From the NCBI GenBank assembly GCA_000508965.1, contig BAHV02000019.1, positions 1-49,231 of the forward strand: a stretch of 49,231 nucleotides of DNA. Direction: 5' to 3'. This document shows, one piece after another, positions 33,430 to 41,173 of the stretch (position 1 is its first letter; each line of letters begins with the position of its first letter). The notes beneath the pieces were generated by a model. That model saw nothing but the letters and a program-made list of their open reading frames with translations, had not been told where the DNA came from and searched no databases. Origin of the DNA: Dielma sp000508965. GTDB taxonomy: Bacteria; Bacillota_I; Bacilli_A; Erysipelotrichales; Erysipelotrichaceae. Both the position numbers and the translations under genes were made by a program.

Positions 33430-35019
33430 TTAAAATAAACCTATTGCCTTTCCCACAATACCCAATATAAAACTCAATAATACGCAAATATACATGCCTT
33501 TTTTATTCTTATTTAAAATCGTATAGAAACCCAGTACCAGCAATAATGGGAGCAAGGATGGTATCAGTGAATCAATTAAACTTTGCACGATAATCTCCTT
33601 TTCACCAAATGTCCATGCGTAAGCTACATTCAGCTTAACAAAGCCGTTGATCATCGCACCGACAACCATCATCCCAACAATGGTAGAGCCTTCTACAAAG
33701 CTGTCCAGCAGACTGCTTTGTTTCATCTTGCTGACAATATTAGTTCCCAGCTTATGACCATATTTAATGAAATACCAGCGGGATAACACATTCAGCAAAA
33801 CATTAGGTACAATAAAGAGAATTGGACCGAAGGCATTGCCGTCTAATGCCAGACCGGCACCGATAGCCGCAAAAATAGTCATAAAGGTTGCTTTAAAAAT
33901 TGAATCACCGATGCCGGAGAGCGGTCCCATCAATGCCGCTTTTGTAGATGAAATAGCTTCTGCACTGATTGGTTTGCCCATCGCCCGCTGTTCTTCTAAA
34001 GCCAATGTCACACCTAATACGGCATTACCTGTATATGGATGACAGTTAAAGAATTCATTCTGACGCAGCAAGGCTGCCTTTAATTCATCAGGATCAGTAT
34101 ATAATTTTTTTAATGCCGGAATCATAGCATAACAGAAGCCAAGACTGCAGTAACGTTCATAGTTGATACTAGTCATTGAGAAGAATGAACGGAAGAAGGT
34201 TTGTTTCAATTCTTTATCTGTCAGCAAGCCGGCTTCATTTTCAACCGGCATCACTTCCTCATCATCAAAACCAAATTCATCATTTTGCTTGTTATCCTTA
34301 CGCATGATATAGATGGCTGCCGCAACCCCAAAGGCAATTAATGATATTGCTAAAACATTTAAGCCAAGATAAATCGCTAATACGAAGCCAATCATGAAGA
34401 ATGGCCAGTATTTCTTCATGTTCATCATTTTCAGCAGCATTGCCATACCTACTGCCGGCAGAATCCCGGAAGCTATCTTCAAGCCATCAGTCAATAACGG
34501 CGGCATCGCATTTACGACATTATTTACAAAATCCGAACCAAAATGAATTGCCAAGAAGGTTGGAATAAAGAATACGAAGAAGAAAATAACCAGCCCTGAA
34601 AGATGTGTGAGTTCAACCTGTCTGATATTGCCGTCCGCAAGATACTTATCCGCTCTGTGCATCAGCAATATATTAATATTCCAAGCAAACATAATCAACA
34701 GCTGAGCCAATAATCCAATCGGCAGCGCTAAGGCGATACCAACCTCAGGATTCCCGCCGTTAGAAATGGCAAATACCGTAGACAGCATCCCGGCAATCTG
34801 CGCATTAGGCGGAACGCTGCCGCCGATTGGCAAGATACCCATATACATTAATTCAACACTGCCGCCGACAATTAAACCGGTTGGCAGATCGCCCATTATC
34901 AAACCGATCATCGGCCCTGCAAAGATTGGTCTGGAAATCATCCAATAACCATAACCATAATTTTCAGTAATAATAAGTGCAATAAAAACACTCAGCAATA
35001 ATGCTGTTGTAATTCCCAT
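33430..35019 (-). CDS. PTS mannose-family EIIC-EIID fusion
   Basis: 529 aa. Residues about 1-240 are a mannose-type EIIC (FAGPMIGLIMGDLPTGLIVG, GSVELMYMGILPIGG). After a charged linker of about 30 residues (KQNDEFGFDDEEV), residues about 275-529 form EIID (FNCHPYTGNAVLGV, GPLSGIGDSIF). These are usually two genes, so a fusion is the notable feature. About 10-12 membrane segments. It transports and, with EIIB, phosphorylates an amino sugar such as MurNAc or ManNAc (inferred from nanE and murQ). No EIIA-man gene is present nearby. Confidence 0.92.
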   Translation of the reverse strand: MGITTALLLSVFIALIITENYGYGYWMISRPIFAGPMIGLIMGDLPTGLIVGGSVELMYMGILPIGGSVPPNAQIAGMLSTVFAISNGGNPEVGIALALPIGLLAQLLIMFAWNINILLMHRADKYLADGNIRQVELTHLSGLVIFFFVFFIPTFLAIHFGSDFVNNVVNAMPPLLTDGLKIASGILPAVGMAMLLKMMNMKKYWPFFMIGFVLAIYLGLNVLAISLIAFGVAAAIYIMRKDNKQNDEFGFDDEEVMPVENEAGLLTDKELKQTFFRSFFSMTSINYERYCSLGFCYAMIPALKKLYTDPDELKAALLRQNEFFNCHPYTGNAVLGVTLALEEQRAMGKPISAEAISSTKAALMGPLSGIGDSIFKATFMTIFAAIGAGLALDGNAFGPILFIVPNVLLNVLSRWYFIKYGHKLGTNIVSKMKQSSLLDSFVEGSTIVGMMVVGAMINGFVKLNVAYAWTFGEKEIIVQSLIDSLIPSLLPLLLVLGFYTILNKNKKGMYICVLLSFILGIVGKAIGLF

Positions 35020-35035
35020 TATAAATGACCCCTTT

Positions 35036-35500
35036 CTAAAGTAATGACAATAAATCCTGTGATGTGTCTGAAGGTGTAGCTCTTACTTCCAGCTTAACAT
35101 TCAATGCATGCAATTCCTTAAATACATCAATCATTGCATCATCAACATAGACTGTTTTACTGATCTGTGAGCGTCCCTCCGCAAAATAAATACCCCCTAC
35201 ATTAATCTCTGGAATCACGGCGCCAAGCTTAATCATTTCTAAATATGTCGCAGGACTTTTCGCAACAATAAAGATTTTTTTATTTTGATACTTAGCTAGA
35301 AAATCAACCGCCTTCTCAATCGTCAGCACAAAGCAGCGCATGCTCTTAGGGGCCGCCATTTCTAGCAGCGATTTCTGAAATGCATCCTTGGCAATTTCAT
35401 CATCGACAGCTAAAATAGCATCGCTTTTATAAGCTACCGGCCACGCATAAGCTACCTGTCCGTGAATCATTCTTTCATCAATTCTGGCAACTGTTATCAT
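35036..35500 (-). CDS. PTS mannose-family EIIB
   Basis: 154 aa from the ATG at 35500 with AAGGAGGCAGGAAG upstream. ARIDERMIHGQVAYAW carries the phosphorylated histidine (about residue 15) of mannose-family EIIB. INVGGIYFAEG and the C-terminal LEVRATPSD segment also fit. The translation start region is duplicated in tandem (see 35482-35546), creating a second RBS-ATG upstream out of frame. Ends 16 nt before the IIC-IID gene. Confidence 0.92.
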   Translation of the reverse strand: MITVARIDERMIHGQVAYAWPVAYKSDAILAVDDEIAKDAFQKSLLEMAAPKSMRCFVLTIEKAVDFLAKYQNKKIFIVAKSPATYLEMIKLGAVIPEINVGGIYFAEGRSQISKTVYVDDAMIDVFKELHALNVKLEVRATPSDTSQDLLSLL

Positions 35501-35546
35501 CTTCCTGCCTCCTTTCTGGCAACTGTTATCATCTTCCTGCCTCCTT
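35482..35546 (-). repeat. 32-bp tandem duplication of the EIIB ribosome binding site and start codon
   Basis: Two copies, 35482-35513 and 35514-35545, each containing the RBS, ATG and first codons of EIIB. Because 32 is not a multiple of three, the upstream ATG (35532) opens an 11-codon ORF (MITVARKEAGR) whose TGA overlaps the true ATG as ATGA. This could act as a coupled leader peptide. Confidence 0.85.
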
Positions 35547-35593
35547 GCTATCATCTTAGAATATACGAAATATAATGTCAATTAATTATGAGT

Positions 35594-35616
35594 AATATGA
35601 AATTACATTTCATATT
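35594..35616. promoter_or_regulatory. Perfect inverted repeat, probable RpiR operator
   Basis: AATATGAAAT-TAC-ATTTCATATT, two 10-bp arms, in the gap between the RpiR-family gene and EIIB. A further ATGAAAT half-site follows. GAAA...TTTC cores are common among RpiR-family operators. Binding is inferred. Confidence 0.55.
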
Positions 35617-35624
35617 ATGAAATA

Positions 35625-36464
35625 TTATCCGCCGATTCTGGTCTTATTAATCATTTCTGCCGCCCGTTCATAATCAGCACGGCAGTAAAGTGCATAAAGC
35701 AGATCCACGATATAAAGCGATGAAATACGGGATGACATCGCACCGCTTCTGAAAATGGTTTCCTTGCTGCTGACAGTCAGATTATAATCAGCTGCTTTGG
35801 ATAATGAGCTGCCGATGCTGCATGTAACAGCAACCACCTTGATACCCTTCTGACGCAAAATCTTAGCGATTTCCACCATTTCCTTGGTTTCCCCTGAATA
35901 AGAGAAGATAATTCCTAAATGGTCAGCATCAGCATTGACCGCCTGCACATACTGCCGGTCATACAGCGCATAATTAGCGATATTCTTACCTACCCGCATG
36001 AACTTATAAGTGGCATCCAGTGCGACAACATGGGAAGAACCAACACCAAAGAAATCAAGAATATAAGCCTTTCTGATCAGTTCTACCACCTCATGCAGCT
36101 GATGAATATCAACAAGCACCCGGGTTTCCTCAATCGATTTTAAATCAATGTTTGTAATTTTATCAATGATTTCATGCTCAGTGTCGTTTTTATTAATCGT
36201 TGTGGTATCTAATATCTCAAGATTCATAGTATCAAACACTTCATTTTCCTTTGCAATCAAAAGCTTCAGCTTATTAAAACCGCCAACCCCAATACGCTTG
36301 CATAAACGAACAACCGTAGCGCTTGATGTATAAGTCTCCTGAGCAATTTCAGCAGTTGTCATTTCCAGCACCCGCTTGGGATATTTTAATATAAAATTTT
36401 TAACTTCCTGTTCAGCTTCCGGTAAATTTGCAAAATCTCTTAATTTAATTAATACACTCATCAT
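35625..36464 (-). CDS. RpiR-family regulator with SIS domain
   Basis: 279 aa. An N-terminal HTH at about residues 1-75 (TTAEIAQETYTSSATVVRLCKRIG) is followed by a SIS sugar-phosphate-binding domain (FFGVGSSHVVALDATYKF, FSYSGETKEMVEIAK). GAGGTGAA precedes the ATG. It is the first gene of the amino-sugar operon and probably senses MurNAc-6-P or GlcNAc-6-P and represses the operon through the repeat at 35594-35616. The effector is inferred from the neighbouring enzymes. Confidence 0.92.
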   Translation of the reverse strand: MMSVLIKLRDFANLPEAEQEVKNFILKYPKRVLEMTTAEIAQETYTSSATVVRLCKRIGVGGFNKLKLLIAKENEVFDTMNLEILDTTTINKNDTEHEIIDKITNIDLKSIEETRVLVDIHQLHEVVELIRKAYILDFFGVGSSHVVALDATYKFMRVGKNIANYALYDRQYVQAVNADADHLGIIFSYSGETKEMVEIAKILRQKGIKVVAVTCSIGSSLSKAADYNLTVSSKETIFRSGAMSSRISSLYIVDLLYALYCRADYERAAEMINKTRIGG

Positions 36465-36795
36465 TTCACCTCTGCTTCAATCATACGAAATATCGTTTCA
36501 TCAAGCAAGCACTTAATTAGTAAACAAAAGATAATCACAGAATTATAAATGATTTAGGTATAAGTGCTATATATAATTGTTATCTTCTCATAAGCGCGCA
36601 TTTTCCATTAGAACAGTAATAAACATTCATTGAGGTCTGTGGATGCATACTTAAGTGAGTCAAAGAAATACGGCTCTTTAGCGTTATATGCCTTTATAGA
36701 TAGATTCAATAAGCTATACTTGTTTAATCTTGTCTAAGCAAAGACTGAATGGTATAGTAATTATATAGTTTAAATATTCAGAAAAGGAGAAATTT
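36465..36795. other. Divergent intergenic region, RpiR gene and adenosine deaminase
   Basis: 331 AT-rich bases holding the RBS of the RpiR gene, a GAAA/TTTC-rich stretch near 36482-36500 resembling the operator half-sites at 35562-35616, and the adenosine deaminase promoter. No gene seen. Confidence 0.6.
36730..36758 (+). promoter_or_regulatory. SigA promoter for adenosine deaminase
   Basis: TTGTCT (36730-36735), 17-bp spacer, TATAGT (36753-36758), then AAAAGGAG and the ATG at 36796. Confidence 0.6.
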
Positions 36796-37806
36796 ATGAA
36801 TACAGCAAAAATCGATCTGCATCTGCATCTTGACGGTTCTTTAAATATGCATTGGGCTTGGCAGACAGCCGTTAAACGAGGTGTCGTAGCACCTGAATGC
36901 ACTTTTGAACAATATTATGATCAAATGCACCGCACTAATTTTAAAACTCGTGAAGAAGGTTTTAAACGATTTGATTTTCCAATCGCCGTACTGCAGACAA
37001 GAGAAGATTTGCGTGACGGTACCTATACATTGATTCGTGATTTAAACGATCAGGGATTGATTTATGCTGAAATACGCTTTGCCCCTCAGCAGCATATGCT
37101 TGAGGGATTAACACAGCTTGAAACGATTGAAGCTGTGCTTGAGGGTGTTCATGCAGCTGAAAAAGATTTTCCTGACATTACCTGCGGATTGATCTGCTGC
37201 ATGATGCATAAGGGAGAGCGTGCCGCATTTAACGAAAAGCTCAATTTTGATACAATTGATGCTGCTGATATTTTTTATAAGCGGGGAGAGCGAATTGCTC
37301 TTGATTTAGCGGGTTATGAAAACACTGGGCCGTTCATGGACTACGCGCCTTTATTTGAAAAAGCCCGAGCCTTAAACATTCCCTATACGATACATGCCGG
37401 TGAAATGGGTGACGGCTCCCATGTACCGGAAGCAATTCAAATGGGTGCATGGCGAATCGGACATGGTATTAATTGTGTGCAGGATCCGGCATGGCTTAAA
37501 GAATTGGCAGATAAGCAGATTCCAACCGAAGTCTGTGTTGGTTCAAATGTTAAGGAAGAACGTAATTATGCTGCTCACCCTGTAAGAGAAATGTTTAAGG
37601 CAGGTGTGAAGATCACCATTAATACCGATAACATGAATTTTTCAAAGACCAGCCTTGCCAATGAGCATAATCAGCTGAGAGCTATCGGCTTCACAACCGA
37701 TGATCTGATACAGTTTACATACAATGCGGTTGATGCCGCTTTCTGTGATGAAGATACAAAAAGCAAGCTTCGTGAAAAGCTTGCGGCTGAGGAAATTAAA
37801 CGTTAA
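36796..37806 (+). CDS. add: Adenosine deaminase
   Basis: 336 aa. Metal ligands DLHLHLDGSL near residue 8, IHAGEMGDGS with the catalytic Glu at about 200, WRIGHGINC at about 220 and ITINTDNMNFS with the Asp ligands at about 277. It hydrolyses adenosine or deoxyadenosine to inosine and ammonia in the cytosol. Monocistronic, with promoter at 36730-36758 and terminator at 37816-37860. Together with the nucleoside hydrolase at 25349 it suggests purine nucleoside salvage. Confidence 0.93.
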   Translation: MNTAKIDLHLHLDGSLNMHWAWQTAVKRGVVAPECTFEQYYDQMHRTNFKTREEGFKRFDFPIAVLQTREDLRDGTYTLIRDLNDQGLIYAEIRFAPQQHMLEGLTQLETIEAVLEGVHAAEKDFPDITCGLICCMMHKGERAAFNEKLNFDTIDAADIFYKRGERIALDLAGYENTGPFMDYAPLFEKARALNIPYTIHAGEMGDGSHVPEAIQMGAWRIGHGINCVQDPAWLKELADKQIPTEVCVGSNVKEERNYAAHPVREMFKAGVKITINTDNMNFSKTSLANEHNQLRAIGFTTDDLIQFTYNAVDAAFCDEDTKSKLREKLAAEEIKR

Positions 37807-37815
37807 ATAAGAACA

Positions 37816-37860
37816 AACAAGGATCATACGCTTAAGATATATTATGAGCCTTGTTTTTTT
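37816..37860 (+). terminator. Terminator of add
   Basis: AACAAGG (37816-37822) with CCTTGTT (37849-37855) and partial pairing inside, followed by a long T-run. Confidence 0.75.
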
Positions 37861-38060
37861 TAGCTGAAATGCAGTTTTTTAGTGAGCTTACATAATTTTA
37901 TTGATTAGCAGAATACTTATGATCGGTAATATCATGAATTAACATTACTTCGAGCTTCAAGCATTACTGATACAAGTAAAAGCAGCAGATTTTTACAATA
38001 GCATTTATCCATTAATATATAATAGATTCTTTTTAGTAACCATTTCTTTTAAAAAAACGC

Positions 38061-38192
38061 TTAAATTTTATGCTTTATACATCGATAAATTATGATGCCC
38101 AGGATCACTTGCAGAACCAAAATCGCAATCAGAACTTCACCGCCGTATAGATCGGCAACAAAGGTTTTGTTTGCTAAGATTAGATTAATCAT
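38061..38192 (-). CDS. Possible small membrane peptide (43 aa)
   Basis: An ATG at 38192 opens 43 codons: MINLILANKTFVADLYGG, a hydrophobic stretch VLIAILVLQVILGIIIY, and a basic tail RCIKHKI. The shape is that of single-TM toxin-like or regulatory peptides, but the RBS is poor. The 3' end (38061-38097) is repeated at 23881-23917 with few changes. A different frame through the repeat (HNLSMYKA) differs only at third codon positions, so the coding frame is unsettled. The rest of 37861-38318 is AT-rich and shows nothing else. Confidence 0.35.
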   Translation of the reverse strand: MINLILANKTFVADLYGGEVLIAILVLQVILGIIIYRCIKHKI

Positions 38193-38318
38193 AAATGTAT
38201 TCTTTAACCTATTTCTATAATAGCATATTTTGTGAGTTTATTTAATTTATTAAGATTTAATCTAACCAAAACAAAACCGTCTCTCATTATATTGAGACAA
38301 CAGCTTTTTCTATATCCT

Positions 38319-38648
38319 TTAAATTTTACCACTATTTATGTCTATTGATTCATTTGCTGTATTTACCAGCTTAATTTTAATAATCAATGATTCAATATTT
38401 GCTGCTTTATAAATCAAAATCACTGTGATTAAAAACAAACCAAAAGCAATTACTTTGTAAAGCCCATTAATACTTAAGGTATTGCACATATCATTGACTA
38501 CATTTGTTACAAGTAAGGATACAATTATAAATATAGCTAAATAGAATTTATTGAATCGTATGATATAATCGGATTGGCAATTTTGACAATGTTTTAGATT
38601 GTTATGCTTTATATTTACTAATTTATGATGACAAATTGGGCACTTCAT
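38319..38648 (-). CDS. Zinc-ribbon membrane protein (109 aa)
   Basis: CPICHHKL and CQNCQSD at residues 3-24 form a CxxC...CxxC zinc ribbon. It is followed by two membrane segments (about residues 36-55 and 65-84) and a short tail. AGGAGGTT precedes the ATG. It begins the low-GC accessory stretch. Function unknown; similar small zinc-ribbon membrane proteins are common in Bacillota. Confidence 0.75.
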   Translation of the reverse strand: MKCPICHHKLVNIKHNNLKHCQNCQSDYIIRFNKFYLAIFIIVSLLVTNVVNDMCNTLSINGLYKVIAFGLFLITVILIYKAANIESLIIKIKLVNTANESIDINSGKI

Positions 38649-38815
38649 AATAACCTCCTAGTTAGCCTATTAATATTGAAAATATTTATGATTATGACAT
38701 TATAGATTGAGCCAGCTTGTATTAGTTAAAAACAATTATACAAAGAATTATATTTTTTATTGCCCGAATAGCGAAAAGGCAGCTCAAAAGGCCGTATAGA
38801 ACTTTATAGCGTCAT

Positions 38816-38855
38816 GCGGACAACCTTGATTTCATGCGGGTTTTCGCATATCCGC
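38816..38855. repeat. Nested inverted repeat at the element edge
   Basis: GCGGA/TCCGC outer arms with an ATGCG/CGCAT inner hairpin. It may be a terminator-like or recombination-associated structure near the left end of the remnant. Confidence 0.4.
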
Positions 38856-38899
38856 CTTATTCTGTGTTAAAAGTTCTTGCAACATACTTTTGTAAAGTT

Positions 38900-38922
38900 G
38901 GGCGGGATTTGGGCGGGATTTT
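38900..38922 (+). repeat. Direct repeat, left copy
   Basis: GGGCGGGATTTGGGCGGG followed by ATTTT, itself an internal repeat of GGGCGGGA. It matches 40739-40761 at all but one base. Confidence 0.75.
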
Positions 38923-39138
38923 ATCGCCTACAAAACGGGAAACCACTTCGCAAAGTTTTATATGTGATAAGCCGTCGTCTGTCTGGGAGAGGAATGACGT
39001 GGAGTAAAGAACCAGCTACGAAAGCGGAAAAATAGGGCCGCCCAATCCCTGACAGAATGGGCCTCTGCGAACGCGGAACCGAGGGGGCTGTATCATTTCA
39101 CCTGAACCCTCGGAAACGGACTTCTATCGTTCCGCACA

Positions 39139-39435
39139 CCGCCCCGGCGTGAGACTTAGCCCTGTCTCATGCCGGGGCTATTTTCATGCGTGGCGGGAAT
39201 CGGGGTCCCACCGAAAACAATTGTGGCAAGCAGGGCAGGAGTATATGCACTCCTGCGATACGCTTGTTGGGTACTGGAGCCCAAACCCCGGAAAAGAGCC
39301 GCCAACGGCGGTCTTTTTCATCGCCCCTAACGGGGCGTCTGCGCGTCCTGCCGGACGCTGTGACTTCTTTCCAGCCGGTCTCTCCCGTATTCAGCGCCCG
39401 TAAGGGCGCGTAGCCGCTCCACCTGTGGAGCATTC
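39139..39435. ncRNA. Hairpin array in a GC-rich non-coding segment
   Basis: A large hairpin near 39140-39178 (GCCCCGGC and GCCGGGGC arms with GAGAC/GTCTC inside) is followed by GCAGGAGT/ACTCCTGC (39234-39255), CCGCC/GGCGG (39300-39312), CGCCCC/CGGGGCG (about 39324-39338), CGTCC/GGACG (about 39344-39358), GCGCCC/GGGCGC (about 39396-39411) and GCTCCA/TGGAGC (39416-39431). Open frames here are short and read like chance. A structured RNA or a mobilisation-related DNA region are both possible. Confidence 0.35.
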
Positions 39436-39469
39436 GCAAGGCAGCGCAAGCGACCCCTGCCGGGGGATT

Positions 39470-39551
39470 GGGGGCGGCCCCCAGCAAGCAGATTTTACAG
39501 ATTTTGGCCTTTGCGAAAATCTGTAAAATCGTTTCGTGTGTACCACGAAAC
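39470..39551. other. oriT-like inverted repeats
   Basis: GGGGGCGGCCCCC (39470-39482), then a perfect 15-bp inverted repeat GATTTTACAGATTTT with AAAATCTGTAAAATC (39491-39505, 39516-39530), then a perfect 8-bp repeat GTTTCGTG/CACGAAAC around TGTAC (39531-39551). Successive hairpins of this kind mark transfer origins upstream of relaxosome genes. No relaxase is present, so if it is functional it could only be mobilised in trans. Confidence 0.5.
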
Positions 39552-39624
39552 ACTGCTTGCCACTATTAAGAACGGTTAAAATGGAAGTACGTATTATACC
39601 AATAAGGCGTACTACGTAAAATGC

Positions 39625-40587
39625 TCATAATTCTGTCCGCAGTAAAATTTGGCTGCAAACATAGGTTAGATAGGGAGATGGCTGTTTCTTTTGCCCGAAA
39701 TCCCAGCCCTTAAACTTTTGATATACAGCTTCGGGTGTAAACAAACCATTCTCGTCTTGCTTTGATTTTAAAATCATAGCCATTTCAAGAAATCGCTTGT
39801 CCTTTTTTATGGAGTCAAAACGGCTTAAAACATCGGCAACACTTACAATATCGTACCACATTGCAGGTGCTTTCAGCTTTCTAAAATCAGTTCCCATATA
39901 GAACATATAGGGGTGCTTATCCAAGCTGTGCTCCCATAGAGAAAGTAAATTTTGCGCTATTTTCTCCGCAATTTCACTTTGCTTATAGTTTTCTATATCA
40001 GAAAGCAGCTTTAACATCAGCAATGTGGCATAAGGGCAGCAATCGTCCTTGCGCCCGGGGCCTCTGAATTTTCCGTGCTCTTTAGAAACGGTGCAAGGAA
40101 ATCCCTCATCTTTATAAAAGCTTAAAAGGTGCTCTACACCACGATGAATATGTTTATCATAATCAACGTTTGCTTTATGCAGTAAAAGGAGCAGCAATGG
40201 CGCATCGCACAAGCACCAACCAAAGGTGTCCTCGCCAATGCCGCCGTAATGCTTCGGAATATTTGTTGGCGATTGATAAATACCATTTTCATCTATATGT
40301 TCTAAAATTTTATTTATACCGGCTTGTATCTCCGGAATATCTGTATCAAATCCAAGCTCAAGTAAAAATAATAATTTGTGCATAGACAAATCGGGATTTT
40401 TATGATTGGTCACAAGGCAGTTATGAAAATTCGAAACATCAGTAAGATATGCCTTGATTTTGGGGTTAGATAATGCTTGCTTTCTTAACTCTTTCAAACT
40501 ATTCTTGCTTTCGCCTAAAACATTCACCTTTACAGCATATTGCAGCCAAGATTCACCGTTTTCCAAAATAAACTGCAAATCATTCAT
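39625..40587 (-). CDS. Toroid-fold (prenyltransferase/squalene-cyclase-like) protein
   Basis: 320 aa from the ATG with TAGGAGGGTGGCT upstream; a GTG at 40593 is the only extension. The middle shows helical repeats of the alpha/alpha-toroid type: YGGIGEDTFGWCLCDAP, GVEHLLSFYKDEGFPC, GRKDDCCPYATLLMLKLL and KSKQDENGLFTPEAVYQ, as in prenyltransferase/squalene-oxidase repeat proteins. Neither a QW-type cyclase DXDD motif nor zinc ligands are certain (a DDCC is present). No signal peptide. It lies inside the mobile-element remnant, so is likely cargo. Function unknown. Confidence 0.7.
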   Translation of the reverse strand: MNDLQFILENGESWLQYAVKVNVLGESKNSLKELRKQALSNPKIKAYLTDVSNFHNCLVTNHKNPDLSMHKLLFLLELGFDTDIPEIQAGINKILEHIDENGIYQSPTNIPKHYGGIGEDTFGWCLCDAPLLLLLLHKANVDYDKHIHRGVEHLLSFYKDEGFPCTVSKEHGKFRGPGRKDDCCPYATLLMLKLLSDIENYKQSEIAEKIAQNLLSLWEHSLDKHPYMFYMGTDFRKLKAPAMWYDIVSVADVLSRFDSIKKDKRFLEMAMILKSKQDENGLFTPEAVYQKFKGWDFGQKKQPSPYLTYVCSQILLRTEL

Positions 40588-40633
40588 AGCCACCCTCCTA
40601 AACGAATATAAACAACCTATAGTTCGCCTTTTC

Positions 40634-40644
40634 CGCCTAAGGCG
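40634..40644. repeat. Short palindrome upstream of the toroid-fold gene
   Basis: CGCCTAAGGCG, an 11-base palindrome with a single central base, about 50 bases upstream of the start codon. It may be an operator or leader hairpin. The rest of 40588-41008 holds the right direct repeat, the inverted repeat at 40950-40987 and nothing else that I recognise. Confidence 0.3.
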
Positions 40645-40738
40645 TATATTCTTGTTTACTATACTCTAAATTTTAATGTCGAATCTGTCAAGTTGTTTCA
40701 TCTATTCTTGTATCGTGCCTCAAGTCTTTATGAAATTA

Positions 40739-40761
40739 GGGCGGGAATTGGGCGGGATTTT
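40739..40761 (+). repeat. Direct repeat, right copy
   Basis: GGGCGGGAATTGGGCGGG followed by ATTTT. It differs from 38900-38922 at one base. Confidence 0.75.
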
Positions 40762-40949
40762 CGCCAGATCATGGCCCACAAACATCTCACACTACAAGCT
40801 GGAAAGAGCAGATAAATGCCCTATTCATCAGCCTTTCCAGCTTCCTTGTCTTTCCATGAAACCGATCGTACAAATGAAAACCGATGCTATTTTTTATATC
40901 TTTTAATATTTGTCACGACAGCTAACAAGTAACTATCTATAACGCATAA

Positions 40950-40987
40950 GAAGCAGTGCCATAACCTAAAATGATTGACACTGCTTC
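40950..40987. terminator. Inverted repeat downstream of the secreted-peptide cluster
   Basis: GAAGCAGTG pairs perfectly with CACTGCTTC across a 20-nt loop, about 20 bases after the minus-strand stop at 41009. There is no U-tract, so it may be a weak terminator or a 3'-end stabilising hairpin. Confidence 0.4.
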
Positions 40988-41008
40988 CTTAAATATTTTA
41001 CAATGCTT

Positions 41009-41170
41009 TTATAAACCGAAAACATGAAGCAAGAAAAGTAGAATTAAAGCAATAACAATAATCATTAATAATTTCTTTTTATCACCTTTTATGTAAAATT
41101 TCTCTAAAATTCCTAGCAACAGCATACCAAGCAAGAAACTTAGCATGAGTGAGAATAAATTAGTTTTCAT
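41009..41170 (-). CDS. Small two-TM membrane peptide (53 aa)
   Basis: MKTNLFSLMLSFLLGMLLL, a short basic loop (YIKGDKKKL), then LMIIVIALILLFLLHVFGL. The ATG lies 3 nt after the stop of the secreted-protein gene, and there is no Shine-Dalgarno of its own, which suggests translational coupling. A two-TM peptide next to a candidate secreted toxin is where immunity proteins are often found; that is inference. Confidence 0.6.
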   Translation of the reverse strand: MKTNLFSLMLSFLLGMLLLGILEKFYIKGDKKKLLMIIVIALILLFLLHVFGL

Positions 41171-41173
41171 AAT

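Larger units (their letters stand above)
38760..40765. mobile_element. Remnant of an integrative/mobilisable element
   Basis: A GC-rich block (38.93-39.56 kb) is embedded in AT-rich DNA, with a dense series of perfect hairpins and an oriT-like pair of inverted repeats. The GGGCGGGATTTGGGCGGG sequence occurs near both ends (38900-38922 and 40739-40761). The composition and hairpin-rich segment are like those preceding mobilisation genes in clostridial integrative elements. No integrase, relaxase or replication gene remains; one cargo gene (39625-40587) does. Assignment rests on composition and structure, not a database match. Confidence 0.5.

Noticed and set aside
37642..37827. Minus-strand frame overlapping add
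   Set aside because: Antisense shadow of a clearly assigned adenosine deaminase.
39149..39553. Several overlapping open frames (70-130 codons) on both strands of the GC-rich block
   Set aside because: They overlap hairpins on opposite strands, have Arg/Pro/Ser-rich chance composition and no usable RBS. High GC lengthens random frames.
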